Shown here in pieces: positions 39,756 through 50,582 of a stretch of DNA of 64,000 bases (the stretch's first letter is position 1; each line of letters opens with the position of its first letter). The notes beneath the pieces were generated by a model that saw only the letters and a program-made list of their open reading frames with translations, was not told the DNA's origin and made no database searches. The translations under genes and the position numbers were made by a program. The DNA comes from JAAFJT01 sp043744275 (lineage in GTDB: Bacteria > Bacteroidota > Bacteroidia > Chitinophagales > Saprospiraceae): NCBI GenBank assembly GCA_043744275.1, contig JAYTUY010000173.1:1-64000 (forward strand), in the 5' to 3' direction.

Positions 39756-42700
39756 TTATGGATTTGGTGATTTATTGACGTTATTATTTGTGAACCATTT
39801 CAAATAATCAGACAAATTAACACCTGGATTTAAATTAAAATCGGCATTTGCTGCAGAAGTTGACAAAATGCTATAAGGATAGCTTGCGGTATTATTCTTA
39901 CTAAACCACAGTAGATAATCAGATAGATTAATTCTATTATCACCATTAGCATCTCCTGCATACATGGCAGAAGTCGTGCCACCTATTAATTTTAAAGCTG
40001 TATTGAAAACATTAGGTGCTGCAATTGTAAAGTCAACCATAGTAGACGTACCCGCTGTAAAAGACAATGCTGTATTAGTCCTAAAGTCAATATGGTTACG
40101 GTGAATCACAGCAATATGATATGTACCAGCTGCCGCATTATTAAATGTCAGTGGAGATACACCATCCATATCTACAATTTTACCATTTGAAAGCAATAAA
40201 CCAGAACGAGAATCTACTACTGTAGCTGGTGTAACTGCATTTCGCAATTCAACCTTTATCCATTCAGTAACTGGGTTGCTTAAAATAACACTTGAGCTTT
40301 CTCCCGTACCATAAGGTGAAGTTGTAGGCAATATTGAACGAATATTAGTATTCATCGAACTTCCACTTAACGGGCCTTCTAAGAACACCTTAGCATCCAA
40401 CCTGATATTCACCCTCGAAATAACCACATCATCAAAAGTAGAACAACCACCCGGTGCTGTCACCGTCCAACGCAACGTTGCCGTTGTATTAGGATTTGCT
40501 AAAGTAACCGTTGTGACTGGATTCGTAGAGCTGGCAAAAGTGACTGTTGTGTTTGTACTCACAACTGACCAAGCACCCGTAGTGCCTGCGGGCAATGTAG
40601 CCGCTAATGTAAACGTAGCACCTGGAGCTGTTTGGTCAGGACCAGCAGCAGCAGCAAGAGTTGCCACTGACAACGTTATTTCATTAGAGAACTTCATCAC
40701 TGTACCGCAGCTTGAACCAGAGCTTGTTACTCGACAACGATATTTTAAACCATTGAAAGTGCTGTTGATACCTGTCAATGTTAACGTTGTACTTGTTTCA
40801 CCATTTACAGCTATATACCCTGTGCCTGGATCAACTTCCCATTGATACGCCAGCGTACCGACTGAGGGGGTCGAGTTGAAAGCAGCAGCCACAGTCAAAA
40901 CTGCACTACAACCATCGTAAACGACTTGTGTTGTGTTGGTAGCAGGAGCTGTTACTGTAAAGCGACCATCAGAAAGCGTTCTGATTGGACCACCTGGAAT
41001 ACCTGAAATAGTACCCGCGCAAGTTGCGCCATCTGTAATACCGATAACTTCATAAGTACCCGCATCTGTAATGGCAATATTACTTGAAGCAACTGAACCA
41101 GAACCTGGATTAGGAACAACGATGTCAAAGAATGATACAACGCTATTCGCTGTCTTTTTAATCCGAACAGTTCTTGGGAATGCACCCACTTGACCAAAAT
41201 TGGCACCGTTAGTCGTCACATCAAGTGTTTTGGTTGGTCCACCATCACATAATTCGTTAGCACCTGATATTGAAAGAGCTGTTACAGTAGGTAACACATT
41301 GACTCTAACGATGTAAGTACTTGTTGGAGAAACGCAACCTGTTGTTGTATTTGTCACTGTATAAGTCAAAGTACTATTACCGATTGGTAATGATGGTACT
41401 AAGTTGACTCTTACTGGCGACGCTGTAATAGCGACATTTGAAGCAGGAGGGCTTAATAATATACCATTATTATCTGCTACAAAGTTAATTTGATTAGCAC
41501 TGTTTGGATTAGTTAAATAAACAAATCCAAAAGCACCTGCATCTCTACATGTTGGGTCTGGAGAACCTACACCTGTTAAATAAGGCAATGGATTCACGAC
41601 AACATTAACAGTTGATGAAGCCGAACAGCTGTTGCTGTTTGTCGCTACTACTGTATATGTCAATGTAGAAATACCAGGGGTATTCGCTCCTTGAGAAATT
41701 GTTGAAACGAAACTTGATGCAGTTGAAGTAGCTGGAACGGCAGTAGCTGTATTACCAGTTGAAGCTGTTACTGACCATGAATAGCCTGTTATTGTACCAC
41801 CTGTAGCAGAAGCACTCAAAGTTGTAGCTGTTCCGCTACAAATTGGATTAGGCACTGCCGTAGGTGTTACTGCAACTGTTGCCAAAGGCGTCACTATAAT
41901 ACTTGTCGTAGCTGTACAGCCATTAGCGTCTGTAACAGTTACTATATAAGGTGTAGTTGATGCTGATATGCCTGTAAATGCACCTGGGCTTCCTTGTGTA
42001 GCAGTCGGAGTAATTGCATAAGTATAAGTTGAAATACCACCTGTTGCGCTCACTGTGATTGTACCGTTGTTGCTTACACCTTGTCCTACTGCACAATTCG
42101 GAGATGTAAAAGTGGCAGAGCTAAAAGATACTGCCGTCGGCGGCTGTGTCATTGTGACAGATGCCGATGTCGGACAGCCATTAGCGTCTGTTACCGTCAC
42201 CGTAGCTGTACCTGCTGAAAGCATCGTTGCTACAGCAGTTGTTTCGCCGTTACTCCATAAATATGTATAACCTGGTGTACCACCGAAGGCAGCTGCCGTA
42301 GCAGAACCATCATTACCACCAAAACAAGAGATACCGTAGCCATTTCTGCTCGGAGGCGTGTTTTGGCTCGCACCTGCGAGTAAGACACTCGGCTGTGTGA
42401 TAGTCACACTCGTGCTGGTTGAACAACTATTAGCATCTGTTACTATGACTGTATAGCTTCCCGCTATTAACCCTGTCGCTGTTGCTGTGGTTTGAACGGG
42501 TGAAGTGCTCCAAGCATAAGTAAAGCCTGGTGTACCTCCGCCTGCTGTTACTGTTGCAGAACCGTTTGATAAACCATTACAAGATACATTGGTTGAAGAT
42601 GCAATGCTTGCAGTGACTTGTGTAGGCTGTGCAATTGTTATAGTCACACTGGCTGTACAGCCATTAGCGTCTGTTACTGTATAAGTATGTGGTCCAGCTG

Positions 42701-45700
42701 CTTGTCCTGAAAAAGCACCTGTACCTGTATAAGCAGTTGTGCCTCCTGAAGCTCCCACTGTTACGGTAGCAGTACCACCGTTACATGATATAGGAGTTGT
42801 TACCGAAGCAGTTGCGACAAGTAGCGTAGGTTGACCTACCGTAATACTTGTAGAAGCCGTACATCCATTGGCATCGGTAACAGTGTAGGTGTAAGTACCT
42901 GCTGTTACTGAGGGGGTAAATGTACCACCGCTTACGCTATAACCAGATGTACCACCCGATGGTGTAATTGTTAAACTCGCATTACCACCATTACAAGATA
43001 CTGGTGTTGTAACTGCAACACTGGCAATTAACAGAGTCGGCTGATTCATCACTACATTTATAGCCCCTGCACAACCGAAACTACTTATTGCTGACAGATT
43101 GTGGTTGCCCGCTGACAAGCCTGTAAATGTACCTGGAGGAGATTGAACTATACCTGCTGAAGGAGAAATGGTATAAACATTCGTACTTGGACTTGTTACA
43201 GTCACTGCACCATTGCTACCACCAAAACAACTGACGTTGATTTGTGAAGTCACCATTATAGTAGGCAATGGTCTAACTGTAATAACACCTACTGCTGTTC
43301 CTGATGCAGGACATGTTTGATTGTCTGTTACGGAGTAAACAACATTCGCTGTTCCTGCTGTTAAACCTGATGCTACAAATGTAGCACTTGTGCCACCGCC
43401 TGAAGCGTTAGGTCCTACTACTGACCATGAATATGTAGAATAAGTACCAGAGCCACCTGTGATAACAGGTGTAACAACTTTAGAAGCGTTAACACAAACA
43501 TCGGTTGCTGGCACTGTTACTGATATTGGAGGATTCACCTTCGTGACAAACTGAGTGCTGAAAGTACAACCTGCATTATCTATAATGGTATAAGTCAACG
43601 TCACAATAGGCTGTGCGTTAATACCATTTACAGTCGCCAACCGATTCGGATTAGCGTTCGGATCTGGATTGAAATTAACGATGAAATTAGTACCACTACC
43701 CGCGCCACCTACAAAACTCTGCAAAGCGTAAACACGTCCTGGTCCACCATTAGGCGTAGCCTGTAAGTTGATAGAAGTGCCTGGACACATTTCTGTTGGT
43801 GTAATCGGATTCGGAACGATGGTAGCCGTCAAAGCAGGACGGTTATCTATCGTAATAGTGCTGCTGCTACTGCCGCAAACACCATTCGTCACTGTCCATG
43901 TTGCTGACGCGGATGTACCTGGCACGACTGATACCGATACAGATGTACCTGTATTAGGACCAGAGATACTCGCATTAAATGTTGTCCAAACACCTGTACC
44001 ATAGGCAAAAGGTGCAGCATTTATAGTAAAATTAGTCGCTTGATTACAACCAACAAGAGGTGAAGGTGTGGTAATCATAGCCGCTACTGGACCGACATTG
44101 GTTAACGTAACACTTGTACTCGCAGTACATAAGCCATTCGTCACTGTCCAAGTAGCCGTAGCAGTTGTTCCTGCTGCAACACCTGTCACAGTGATAGAAG
44201 AACTATTCGTTGAAGATGGCGTACCACCTGTCACTGTCCAAACACCCGTACCAGGTGAAGGGTTATTAGACACTACACTGAAAGAACTTGTATTACAAAG
44301 TGTTTGATTGCCTGCTGGAATACTCGCTGTTACTGGAGCATTATTCGTAATCACTTTACTTGCAAATGCCATACAGGCACCAGTAATATTGCCATTAGTC
44401 ACTGTTACTGCAACCATCGCCGATGAACCTGGAGATACTGTTACAGTGACAGAACTACCTGTTGATGCGCCTACAAAAGAGCCACCAGCCGTTACTGTCC
44501 ACGCATAAGAGTAAGTACCTGTAGTTGGAACTGCAGGAACTACTGTACTGCTCACTGTGAAATTGGTCAATTGATTACAAACTGTGACGTTTGAGCCTAC
44601 AGTTACTGTATGTTGTTGATAATTTTCTTTTTCAACTTGATCAGAAGATGCCGCACAAACACCGTTAGTAACAGTGAATGTCGCGAATGCTGCTACACCC
44701 GAAGGAACAGCTGTTAAGGTTGTATTTGACGCTGTTGGCGTTGTTACTGTACCCGCTGTTGTTGTCCAAGAATAATGTAAATCTGTTACACCCGACAAAG
44801 GATTATGAAAACCAATCAAACTGAAAACTGGGTTTTCACAATGGCTTTCATCAGCACCAGCATATACGCCCGTAGGTGCTTGATAATTCGTTAAAGTTAC
44901 TGATGAAGATGTAGAAGGGCAACCGGGTCCCGAAGTAACCGTCCATGTTGCTGTGGACACTGTACCAGGTAAAACACCTGTTACAAATGTCGTTGCTGAT
45001 GAAGGAGACTGAGCTACACCGCCTCCTGTTACTGTCCAAGTACCTGTGCCAACTGTTGGCGCTGTTGCAGTTACAACAAATACACCTGCACCACATTGTT
45101 TTTGCGGTGTTGTCGTGATAACTGCTGCTGAAGGCGGTGCATTATTAGTGACTGTAGTGGTTGTACTTGTTGTACAACTGCCGTTTGTCACTGTCCAAGT
45201 CAACGTTGCCGTTATTCCTGCTGGAACACCTGTTACAGTTGTTGAAGTGGAAGTTGTATTTGTTACAGTACCAGATGTAGTTGTCCATACACCTGTACCG
45301 ACACTGGCAGAAGAAGTAAGCGTGAAAGTACCATTATTACAATTTGGACCTGATGCACTCGCTGAAATAGTCGGCATCACATTATTTGTCAATGTAACCG
45401 AAGCTACGTTGCTGCTTGTTGCGCCGCAAGTACCGTTGGTAATTGTCCAAACTGCTGTTGCTGTTGTACCCGCTGTTACGCCTGTGATAGTCGTCGTTGC
45501 AGAAGTAGAAGATGTCACTGTACCACCTGTTACCGTCCAAGTACCCGATCCTACTGAGGGGGTATTGCCTGTTACGGTGAAAGTGCTTGTATTACACAAT
45601 GTCTGATTACCCGCTGTTATTGATGCAGCAGAAGGTTTAGCGAACACCGTCACGGTAGCCGTAGCTGCCATAGCATTGATACAACTTTTGCTATCTGATA

Positions 45701-47825
45701 TACTGTACCCGACGAGATAAGTCGAACTCGGTGACACAGGCGGAAGAAGGGATTCAACCGTTGCTGTATAGACACCCATAGAAAAACCAGGTGTAAACGT
45801 CACATTCGCAGGACCTGAACCTGTAAAGTTGGCAAAGTAACCAGTACCTGAGCCACCTGATGGTGTACTACCTGTCAATACAGTTGTTGAGCCTTCACAG
45901 ATAGAAAGCGAACCAGTAATAGTTGGATTAGCAGGCAAGCCATTAACTGTTACAACCATACTGCTGCTTGTGCTGCAACTGGCACCTGAAGTAACAGTGT
46001 AAACTACTGTGACTGTTCCAGCTGAAGTGCCTGTCAAAGTAATTGTACTGCCTGTACCAGACGTGGGCGTAACAGAAGAACCTGTCACTGACCAAGAATG
46101 TATCAAGCCTGTGCCTGTCGCATTGCCATTAATCGTAATGGTATTGCCAATACACACTTGACCTGCTGGCACACCATTATTGGTGAAGCTGATAGTCGGA
46201 AGTGGATTAACCGTTACTGTAGTCGTTGTTGAAGAAGAACAACCGAGATTATCAGTTACAGTATAAGTAATAATCGAAGTGCCTGATGATACACCCGTAA
46301 CCACACCACTCGTATTGCTTACAGTCGCTACACCAGTAGCACTTGAAGTCCAAACTGCAGTTGCTGAAACCGCAGGAGCAATGAAGCCTGGTGTATAAGT
46401 AGGTGCCATTATGCTACCCACACATACAGGTGTTACACCCGTAATTGTCGGAACTGGCACTGCCTTAACTGTTACTGTTACTGATGATGTAGCAATACAA
46501 CCTAAATTATCAGTTACTGTATAACTAATGACTGATGTACCCGCAGATACACCCGATACAAGACCTGTATTACTAACTGTAGCAACGCTTGAAACACTGG
46601 TGCTCCAAACGGCTGTTGCTGAAGTAGCAGGAGAAACAAAACCCAGAGTACCTGTCAATTGACTTGTACTACCTGCACAAATTGATGCAGTGCCTGATAC
46701 TGAGGGGGTCGGTAAAGGATTCACCGTCACCGTTACTGATGAAGAAGAAGAACAACCATTATTATCAGTTACAGTGTAGCTAATAATTGATGTACCCGCA
46801 GCTACACCACTTACAACACCACTGCTCACTGTCGCTTTAGTCATATCACTTGAGCTCCAAACAACTGTTGGTACTGGATTCGCAGTAGCAACAACAGTAA
46901 ATGCACCATTCAAAGTAGTTGTACTACCCACACAAACAGAAGCAGAAGTAGGCGTAATCGCAGCCGTTACTTTATTCACCACCAAATTAATAGCTGGTGT
47001 AGTATAAAATTCCGTCGGTGTACCCGCAGCACAACCTGTGAAGCGAACACCCAGACGATAAGCACCATTATCTCCAGGAGATACAGTAGAGGCAATAGCA
47101 TAATTAAGATTCGTAGAAGTTCCAGACGCATTAGCAGCATTTTTTTCCCACTGATACTGAGGGGTCACTGCATTGATAGTTGGGTTTGGACCCGTAACGC
47201 CTGTAGCCGTGAAAGTACCTGTAAAATTGGCAGGGCTGCCTTCACACACTGTGGCACTTGGGATAGTAGCTGTTAAAGTCTGTACTCTGGATGTTATAGT
47301 ACCATTAATGATAAAATCATCTAAGTAATACTCACCTGTGTTAGAAGCATTTACTAAATCAAGCGTTATGAGTACTTGCCCAACAATGTCTTGAGCAGCA
47401 GGAATACCCGAAGTATTATAAGGTGATCCTAAAGGCGTTAGAGATGGAGGACCACTTACAGTCACTGCAATGCCTGACTGTACAGTCGTACCACCTACTA
47501 TCAAATTCATATTCTGTGGACCTGAAATATCTCTCCGATGCTTGAGTGCGATACTTGAAATATCCAATTCATATCCACATTTGACCTTGATGGTCAATGT
47601 CAAAGTACCACTACCCGTACTAAAACCCTTAGACAATAATTCGCCACTTGGGTTAGTCATAGGATTGGAACTTGCCCATACCGTAGAGAATAAATTTCCT
47701 GGACCCGGACTTGGGAGGTCTATACCCGACGTAAAATCGTTGGAATATACCTGTCCATAAATAGAGCTACTCCAAACTATTTGTAAGAAAAATAGCAGTG
47801 ATAGCAATCTAGTAAATTTTTTCAT
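39756..47825 (-). CDS. Giant secreted Ig/SprB-repeat protein with dockerin-like end
   Basis: 2689 residues. The signal peptide MKKFTRLLSLLFFLQIVWSSSIYG is followed by a choice-of-anchor-like region, then Big_2-type Ig repeats with PSVSGTASICAGSTSQLTG and VSSGVVSGVAAGTSIISYTV (about 290-560). Many Ser/Thr/Gly-rich Ig-like modules and SprB-type repeats (about 1560-1890, CNGGNASLTITPSGGTSGY...YTVTDANGCTAS) follow. From about 2480 there is a VFLEGPLSGSSMNTNIRS module, and at the end two EF-hand-like dockerin motifs (AGDANGDNRINLSDYLLWF and ADFNLNPGVNLSDYLKWF). SprB repeats occur in a known gliding adhesin. I see no ordinary T9SS domain at the C-terminus. Four motif copies lie inside. Likely a surface or extracellular matrix adhesin; ligand unknown. 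Confidence 0.87.
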   Translation of the reverse strand: MKKFTRLLSLLFFLQIVWSSSIYGQVYSNDFTSGIDLPSPGPGNLFSTVWASSNPMTNPSGELLSKGFSTGSGTLTLTIKVKCGYELDISSIALKHRRDISGPQNMNLIVGGTTVQSGIAVTVSGPPSLTPLGSPYNTSGIPAAQDIVGQVLITLDLVNASNTGEYYLDDFIINGTITSRVQTLTATIPSATVCEGSPANFTGTFTATGVTGPNPTINAVTPQYQWEKNAANASGTSTNLNYAIASTVSPGDNGAYRLGVRFTGCAAGTPTEFYTTPAINLVVNKVTAAITPTSASVCVGSTTTLNGAFTVVATANPVPTVVWSSSDMTKATVSSGVVSGVAAGTSIISYTVTDNNGCSSSSSVTVTVNPLPTPSVSGTASICAGSTSQLTGTLGFVSPATSATAVWSTSVSSVATVSNTGLVSGVSAGTSVISYTVTDNLGCIATSSVTVTVKAVPVPTITGVTPVCVGSIMAPTYTPGFIAPAVSATAVWTSSATGVATVSNTSGVVTGVSSGTSIITYTVTDNLGCSSSTTTTVTVNPLPTISFTNNGVPAGQVCIGNTITINGNATGTGLIHSWSVTGSSVTPTSGTGSTITLTGTSAGTVTVVYTVTSGASCSTSSSMVVTVNGLPANPTITGSLSICEGSTTVLTGSTPSGGSGTGYFANFTGSGPANVTFTPGFSMGVYTATVESLLPPVSPSSTYLVGYSISDSKSCINAMAATATVTVFAKPSAASITAGNQTLCNTSTFTVTGNTPSVGSGTWTVTGGTVTSSTSATTTITGVTAGTTATAVWTITNGTCGATSSNVASVTLTNNVMPTISASASGPNCNNGTFTLTSSASVGTGVWTTTSGTVTNTTSTSTTVTGVPAGITATLTWTVTNGSCTTSTTTTVTNNAPPSAAVITTTPQKQCGAGVFVVTATAPTVGTGTWTVTGGGVAQSPSSATTFVTGVLPGTVSTATWTVTSGPGCPSTSSSVTLTNYQAPTGVYAGADESHCENPVFSLIGFHNPLSGVTDLHYSWTTTAGTVTTPTASNTTLTAVPSGVAAFATFTVTNGVCAASSDQVEKENYQQHTVTVGSNVTVCNQLTNFTVSSTVVPAVPTTGTYSYAWTVTAGGSFVGASTGSSVTVTVSPGSSAMVAVTVTNGNITGACMAFASKVITNNAPVTASIPAGNQTLCNTSSFSVVSNNPSPGTGVWTVTGGTPSSTNSSSITVTGVAAGTTATATWTVTNGLCTASTSVTLTNVGPVAAMITTPSPLVGCNQATNFTINAAPFAYGTGVWTTFNASISGPNTGTSVSVSVVPGTSASATWTVTNGVCGSSSSTITIDNRPALTATIVPNPITPTEMCPGTSINLQATPNGGPGRVYALQSFVGGAGSGTNFIVNFNPDPNANPNRLATVNGINAQPIVTLTYTIIDNAGCTFSTQFVTKVNPPISVTVPATDVCVNASKVVTPVITGGSGTYSTYSWSVVGPNASGGGTSATFVASGLTAGTANVVYSVTDNQTCPASGTAVGVITVRPLPTIMVTSQINVSCFGGSNGAVTVTSPSTNVYTISPSAGIVQSPPGTFTGLSAGNHNLSAISSFGCAGAINVVMNQPTLLIASVAVTTPVSCNGGNASLTITPSGGTSGYSVSGGTFTPSVTAGTYTYTVTDANGCTASTSITVGQPTLLVATASVTTPISCNGGTATVTVGASGGTTAYTGTGAFSGQAAGPHTYTVTDANGCTASVTITIAQPTQVTASIASSTNVSCNGLSNGSATVTAGGGTPGFTYAWSTSPVQTTATATGLIAGSYTVIVTDANSCSTSTSVTITQPSVLLAGASQNTPPSRNGYGISCFGGNDGSATAAAFGGTPGYTYLWSNGETTAVATMLSAGTATVTVTDANGCPTSASVTMTQPPTAVSFSSATFTSPNCAVGQGVSNNGTITVSATGGISTYTYAITPTATQGSPGAFTGISASTTPYIVTVTDANGCTATTSIIVTPLATVAVTPTAVPNPICSGTATTLSASATGGTITGYSWSVTASTGNTATAVPATSTASSFVSTISQGANTPGISTLTYTVVATNSNSCSASSTVNVVVNPLPYLTGVGSPDPTCRDAGAFGFVYLTNPNSANQINFVADNNGILLSPPASNVAITASPVRVNLVPSLPIGNSTLTYTVTNTTTGCVSPTSTYIVRVNVLPTVTALSISGANELCDGGPTKTLDVTTNGANFGQVGAFPRTVRIKKTANSVVSFFDIVVPNPGSGSVASSNIAITDAGTYEVIGITDGATCAGTISGIPGGPIRTLSDGRFTVTAPATNTTQVVYDGCSAVLTVAAAFNSTPSVGTLAYQWEVDPGTGYIAVNGETSTTLTLTGINSTFNGLKYRCRVTSSGSSCGTVMKFSNEITLSVATLAAAAGPDQTAPGATFTLAATLPAGTTGAWSVVSTNTTVTFASSTNPVTTVTLANPNTTATLRWTVTAPGGCSTFDDVVISRVNIRLDAKVFLEGPLSGSSMNTNIRSILPTTSPYGTGESSSVILSNPVTEWIKVELRNAVTPATVVDSRSGLLLSNGKIVDMDGVSPLTFNNAAAGTYHIAVIHRNHIDFRTNTALSFTAGTSTMVDFTIAAPNVFNTALKLIGGTTSAMYAGDANGDNRINLSDYLLWFSKNNTASYPYSILSTSAANADFNLNPGVNLSDYLKWFTNNNVNKSPNP

Positions 47826-48721
47826 TGATGAAATTGTTGTTTTTCTTTGTTAAATAAAAAAAGGTTTAATGAAAAAAATGAGCTTACAAAGATTTACTCA
47901 CAGAGAAGTATCTCGCGCATACGCAAAGAGAACTGTCTTGAGCAAGCCAGTAACTATGTGACAATAAAAAGATTATGAAAATGGATGTGTTGTATTGATT
48001 TTAGACATACGGTGTATTTTAGTTCGGTTGAGTAATCATTATTTCACGGAGAGGCATCGCAATGCCTTGTCATCAGTAGAATCTTTAAATTCGGTTAATT
48101 ATACATTAAATCGTCTCGTCAAAGTTTAGAAGCGGTATTTTAAAATCGGTTTTGTCACTAAATAAAATAAGCTGAAAAGCTGAAAAATAATTTAATTATA
48201 TATTCATGAAATCAATTTATATCAAAAACTAATAGAATGAACTCTTCATTCGCCATACATCAACACTGTTCTATCTTCGGAAATTAAGCGCCCTAAAGAA
48301 AAGGGCATAGGTAAGTGGGTTAGACTCGTTCGATTTACTGGAGTATTCAAAAATATTGTTTTCATAGTTCACAATGATTAAAAGTTATACGGACGTTATA
48401 GTTATAGATCATTTTTGTTTGAATTTCTTAACACATAGATTAATAATTTTGAGGCATAAAATCTTTACTCTTGCAAATGTATGCTATAAAATTTAAATAA
48501 TCAAACAGTATCACATATTTTCTATGTAAAAAATACCCTATTTTAATAAGTATTTTAAAGTTTACGAAATTTAGTTATCCGATGTTACACGATTTTTTAA
48601 TATAATTGTGACTTAGTAAAAAAATATAAGAATATTTTCTGCTTTTCTCCTACCCCAACTTTAACATTCCTCCATCCTACTATATCCTGTTCAAAGCAAT
48701 TAATTATTAAAGCATAAATAA
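47826..48721. other. Intergenic region without a recognisable gene
   Basis: About 900 bp upstream of the giant gene. It is AT-rich with no long frame. Only small hairpins (such as GGCATCGCAATGCC near 48055) are seen. It should carry the giant gene's promoter, but no convincing -33/-7 pair was found. A decayed gene cannot be excluded. Confidence 0.5.
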
Positions 48722-48946
48722 ATGGCATTAATGTTCTCAGGAATAGCATTAATGTTCACAGGAATAGCATTAATGTTCACAGGAATGGCATTAATGTTCA
48801 CAGGATTGGCATTAATGTTCACAGGATTGGCATTAATGTTCACAGGATTGGCATTAATGTTCACAGGAATAGCATTAATGTTCACAGGATTGGCATAAAT
48901 GTTCACAGGATTGGCATAAATGTTCATAGGAATAGCACTAATGTTT
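48722..48946. repeat. Tandem repeat, 21-bp unit, about 10.5 copies
   Basis: Unit GGAATAGCATTAATGTTCACA with variants GGATTGG for GGAATAG and CATAAATG for CATTAATG. The period is exactly 21 bp. The minus strand reads as a 75-residue NINANPV repeat, but nothing supports translation. Confidence 0.92.
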
Positions 48947-48973
48947 AATATCCCCCTGCCCGAAGGGGGGATA

Positions 48974-49054
48974 TTTTCAACAAGGGTTTAGTAACCCCAT
49001 ATTTGTTTTTTTTCAAAAAAAACAAATATGGGGTTACTAAACCCTTGTTGAAAA
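48974..49054. repeat. Perfect 40-bp-arm palindrome with one-base loop
   Basis: The arms 48974-49013 and 49015-49054 are exactly complementary, centred on a C at 49014. A small CCCCCTGCCCGAAGGGGGG hairpin precedes it (about 48951-48970). Such a cruciform-prone repeat is unusual in a stable chromosome. Confidence 0.93.
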
Positions 49055-49088
49055 CCCTTGCTGAAAGGCAACTCTACCCCCTCAGTAA

Positions 49089-49120
49089 AAAAGCCGTTTC
49101 GAGCAAATCGAAACGGCTTT
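49089..49120 (-). terminator. Terminator of the RND efflux operon, followed by a signal motif
   Basis: On the minus strand AAAGCCGTTTCGA, short loop, TCGAAACGGCTTT, then a T-run and ACTGAGGGGGT (motif 49078). Directly after the outer-membrane component gene. Confidence 0.9.
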
Positions 49121-49148
49121 GTGCACCAATAGAAAACAGGTTGAAAAT

Positions 49149-50582
49149 TTATTTCCAACCACCGCCCAATGCCCTGTAAAGATTGGTGACTGAATTAAAT
49201 TGGTGTTGTTTCACTTCAATTAATTCTAATTTGGCAGACAATGCTTCTCGTTGTGCTGTCAAAACTTCTAAATAGTTGGCTCTGGCGGATTTGAATAAAT
49301 CATTGGCAATGCCGATAGACCTTGTTTGAACGTCAACTTCTTGCGCTTTCAGGCTGTATCGTTTTTCTAAATTATTAATATGCGCTAATTCATTCGACAC
49401 TTCAACAAAGGCATTTAATACGCGCTTTTGATACTCATACATCGTTTGAATTTGCATCGCATTGGCTGTTTTAAATTCCGCCGTAATCGCATTTTTGTTG
49501 ATGATAGGACCCGCCATATCAGTCGCCAATGTATAGAGTAAAGATTCAGGCAACTTGACCAAATAACTTGGTCTAAACGCTTGCAGCCCGAATCTGCCCG
49601 ACACTGCCAGCGATGGATAAAACTCCAATTGTGCCGCTTTCAACTCCCATTTTGTCGCCAGTAGCTCTAACTCTGCTTGACGAATATCTGGGCGATTTTT
49701 CAATAATTGCGTAGGAATACCCTGTTTTATTTTATTCGGCAATTGTGCCGTAAATGTCGCTTTGTCTCGCACGATAGGCTGCGGATATCTACCCATTAAG
49801 AAGTTGATTTTATTCTCATTCTCCGTAATATTTTGCAAAAACTCGTATTCCAAACTTTGAGAATTCAATATCTGCGCTTCAAATTGCTTGACTGCTAACT
49901 CCGTCACCACGGCTGCTTGTTTTTGAACCTTCACAACCTCCAATTGATTTTGTTGCAATTGGATGGTTTCCCTCAAAATATCCAATTGGTTGTCCAAAGC
50001 CAAAAGTTCATAATAAGAATTGGCAATTTCGGCAATCAAATTGGTACGAACAAAGTTTCTGCCTTCAAAACTGGCGAGATATTTTGCCATCGCTGCGCTC
50101 TTGGCACTTTTGAGTTTGCCCCAAATATCCAATTCCCAGCTCGCTCTGATGCCACCTGAGAAGTCTGTCAAATGTTCAGGCACTATGTGTCCAGGCGTGA
50201 TTTCAGCCGAAGCATCGCCTGCCCCTTGCGATGTATAAGTGCCCACCTTTTCAATGCCTAAACCACCACCCACCATGACTGAGGGGAGTAAAGCCCCGTG
50301 CCGCATTTGCACTCTATTTTGCGCCATTTCAATATCTTGCAACAGCATCAACATTTCAGGATTGTTATTGATAGCCGTATCAATGAGCGTGATGAGTTTG
50401 GGATCATTAAAGAACTCTCGCCAATTCATATTTGCCGAATTTGTTGAGTCAACTGAATCAGAATAGGCAGACGGCACAGGTTTGAGCGTTGGCACTTGTA
50501 TCGGTACAGGCAGTTTGCAACTGGCGTAAAGGATGCTGAGTCCGATGGTAGCGATGTATTTAATATTTTTTAATAGCTTCAT
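49149..50582 (-). CDS. Outer-membrane efflux lipoprotein (OprM/NodT family)
   Basis: Outer-membrane channel of the tripartite RND pump. 477 residues from the ATG at 50582 (the frame extends to a TTG four codons earlier). The lipobox is LYASC near residue 23. The two OEP repeats are visible, with WREFFNDPKLITLIDTAINNNPE, ASWELDIWGKLKSAKSA and the second half NRPDIRQAELELLATKWELKAAQLEFYPSL, ending VTNLYRALGGGWK. It is third in the operon MFP-RND-OMF but lies about 500 bp after the RND gene, with repeats between. A near-match of the signal motif lies at 50278. Confidence 0.9.
   Translation of the reverse strand: MKLLKNIKYIATIGLSILYASCKLPVPIQVPTLKPVPSAYSDSVDSTNSANMNWREFFNDPKLITLIDTAINNNPEMLMLLQDIEMAQNRVQMRHGALLPSVMVGGGLGIEKVGTYTSQGAGDASAEITPGHIVPEHLTDFSGGIRASWELDIWGKLKSAKSAAMAKYLASFEGRNFVRTNLIAEIANSYYELLALDNQLDILRETIQLQQNQLEVVKVQKQAAVVTELAVKQFEAQILNSQSLEYEFLQNITENENKINFLMGRYPQPIVRDKATFTAQLPNKIKQGIPTQLLKNRPDIRQAELELLATKWELKAAQLEFYPSLAVSGRFGLQAFRPSYLVKLPESLLYTLATDMAGPIINKNAITAEFKTANAMQIQTMYEYQKRVLNAFVEVSNELAHINNLEKRYSLKAQEVDVQTRSIGIANDLFKSARANYLEVLTAQREALSAKLELIEVKQHQFNSVTNLYRALGGGWK

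Noticed and set aside
40513..47760. Long open frames opposite the giant genes (for example 45046-45606)
   Set aside because: They arise from the repetitive Thr/Ser/Val-rich coding strand read backwards; no start or family resemblance.
48722..48946. Possible CRISPR array or a 75-residue repeat protein on the minus strand
   Set aside because: The 21-bp units are contiguous without unique spacers, and the protein frame exists only because the period is a multiple of three; no start, neighbour or homology supports it.
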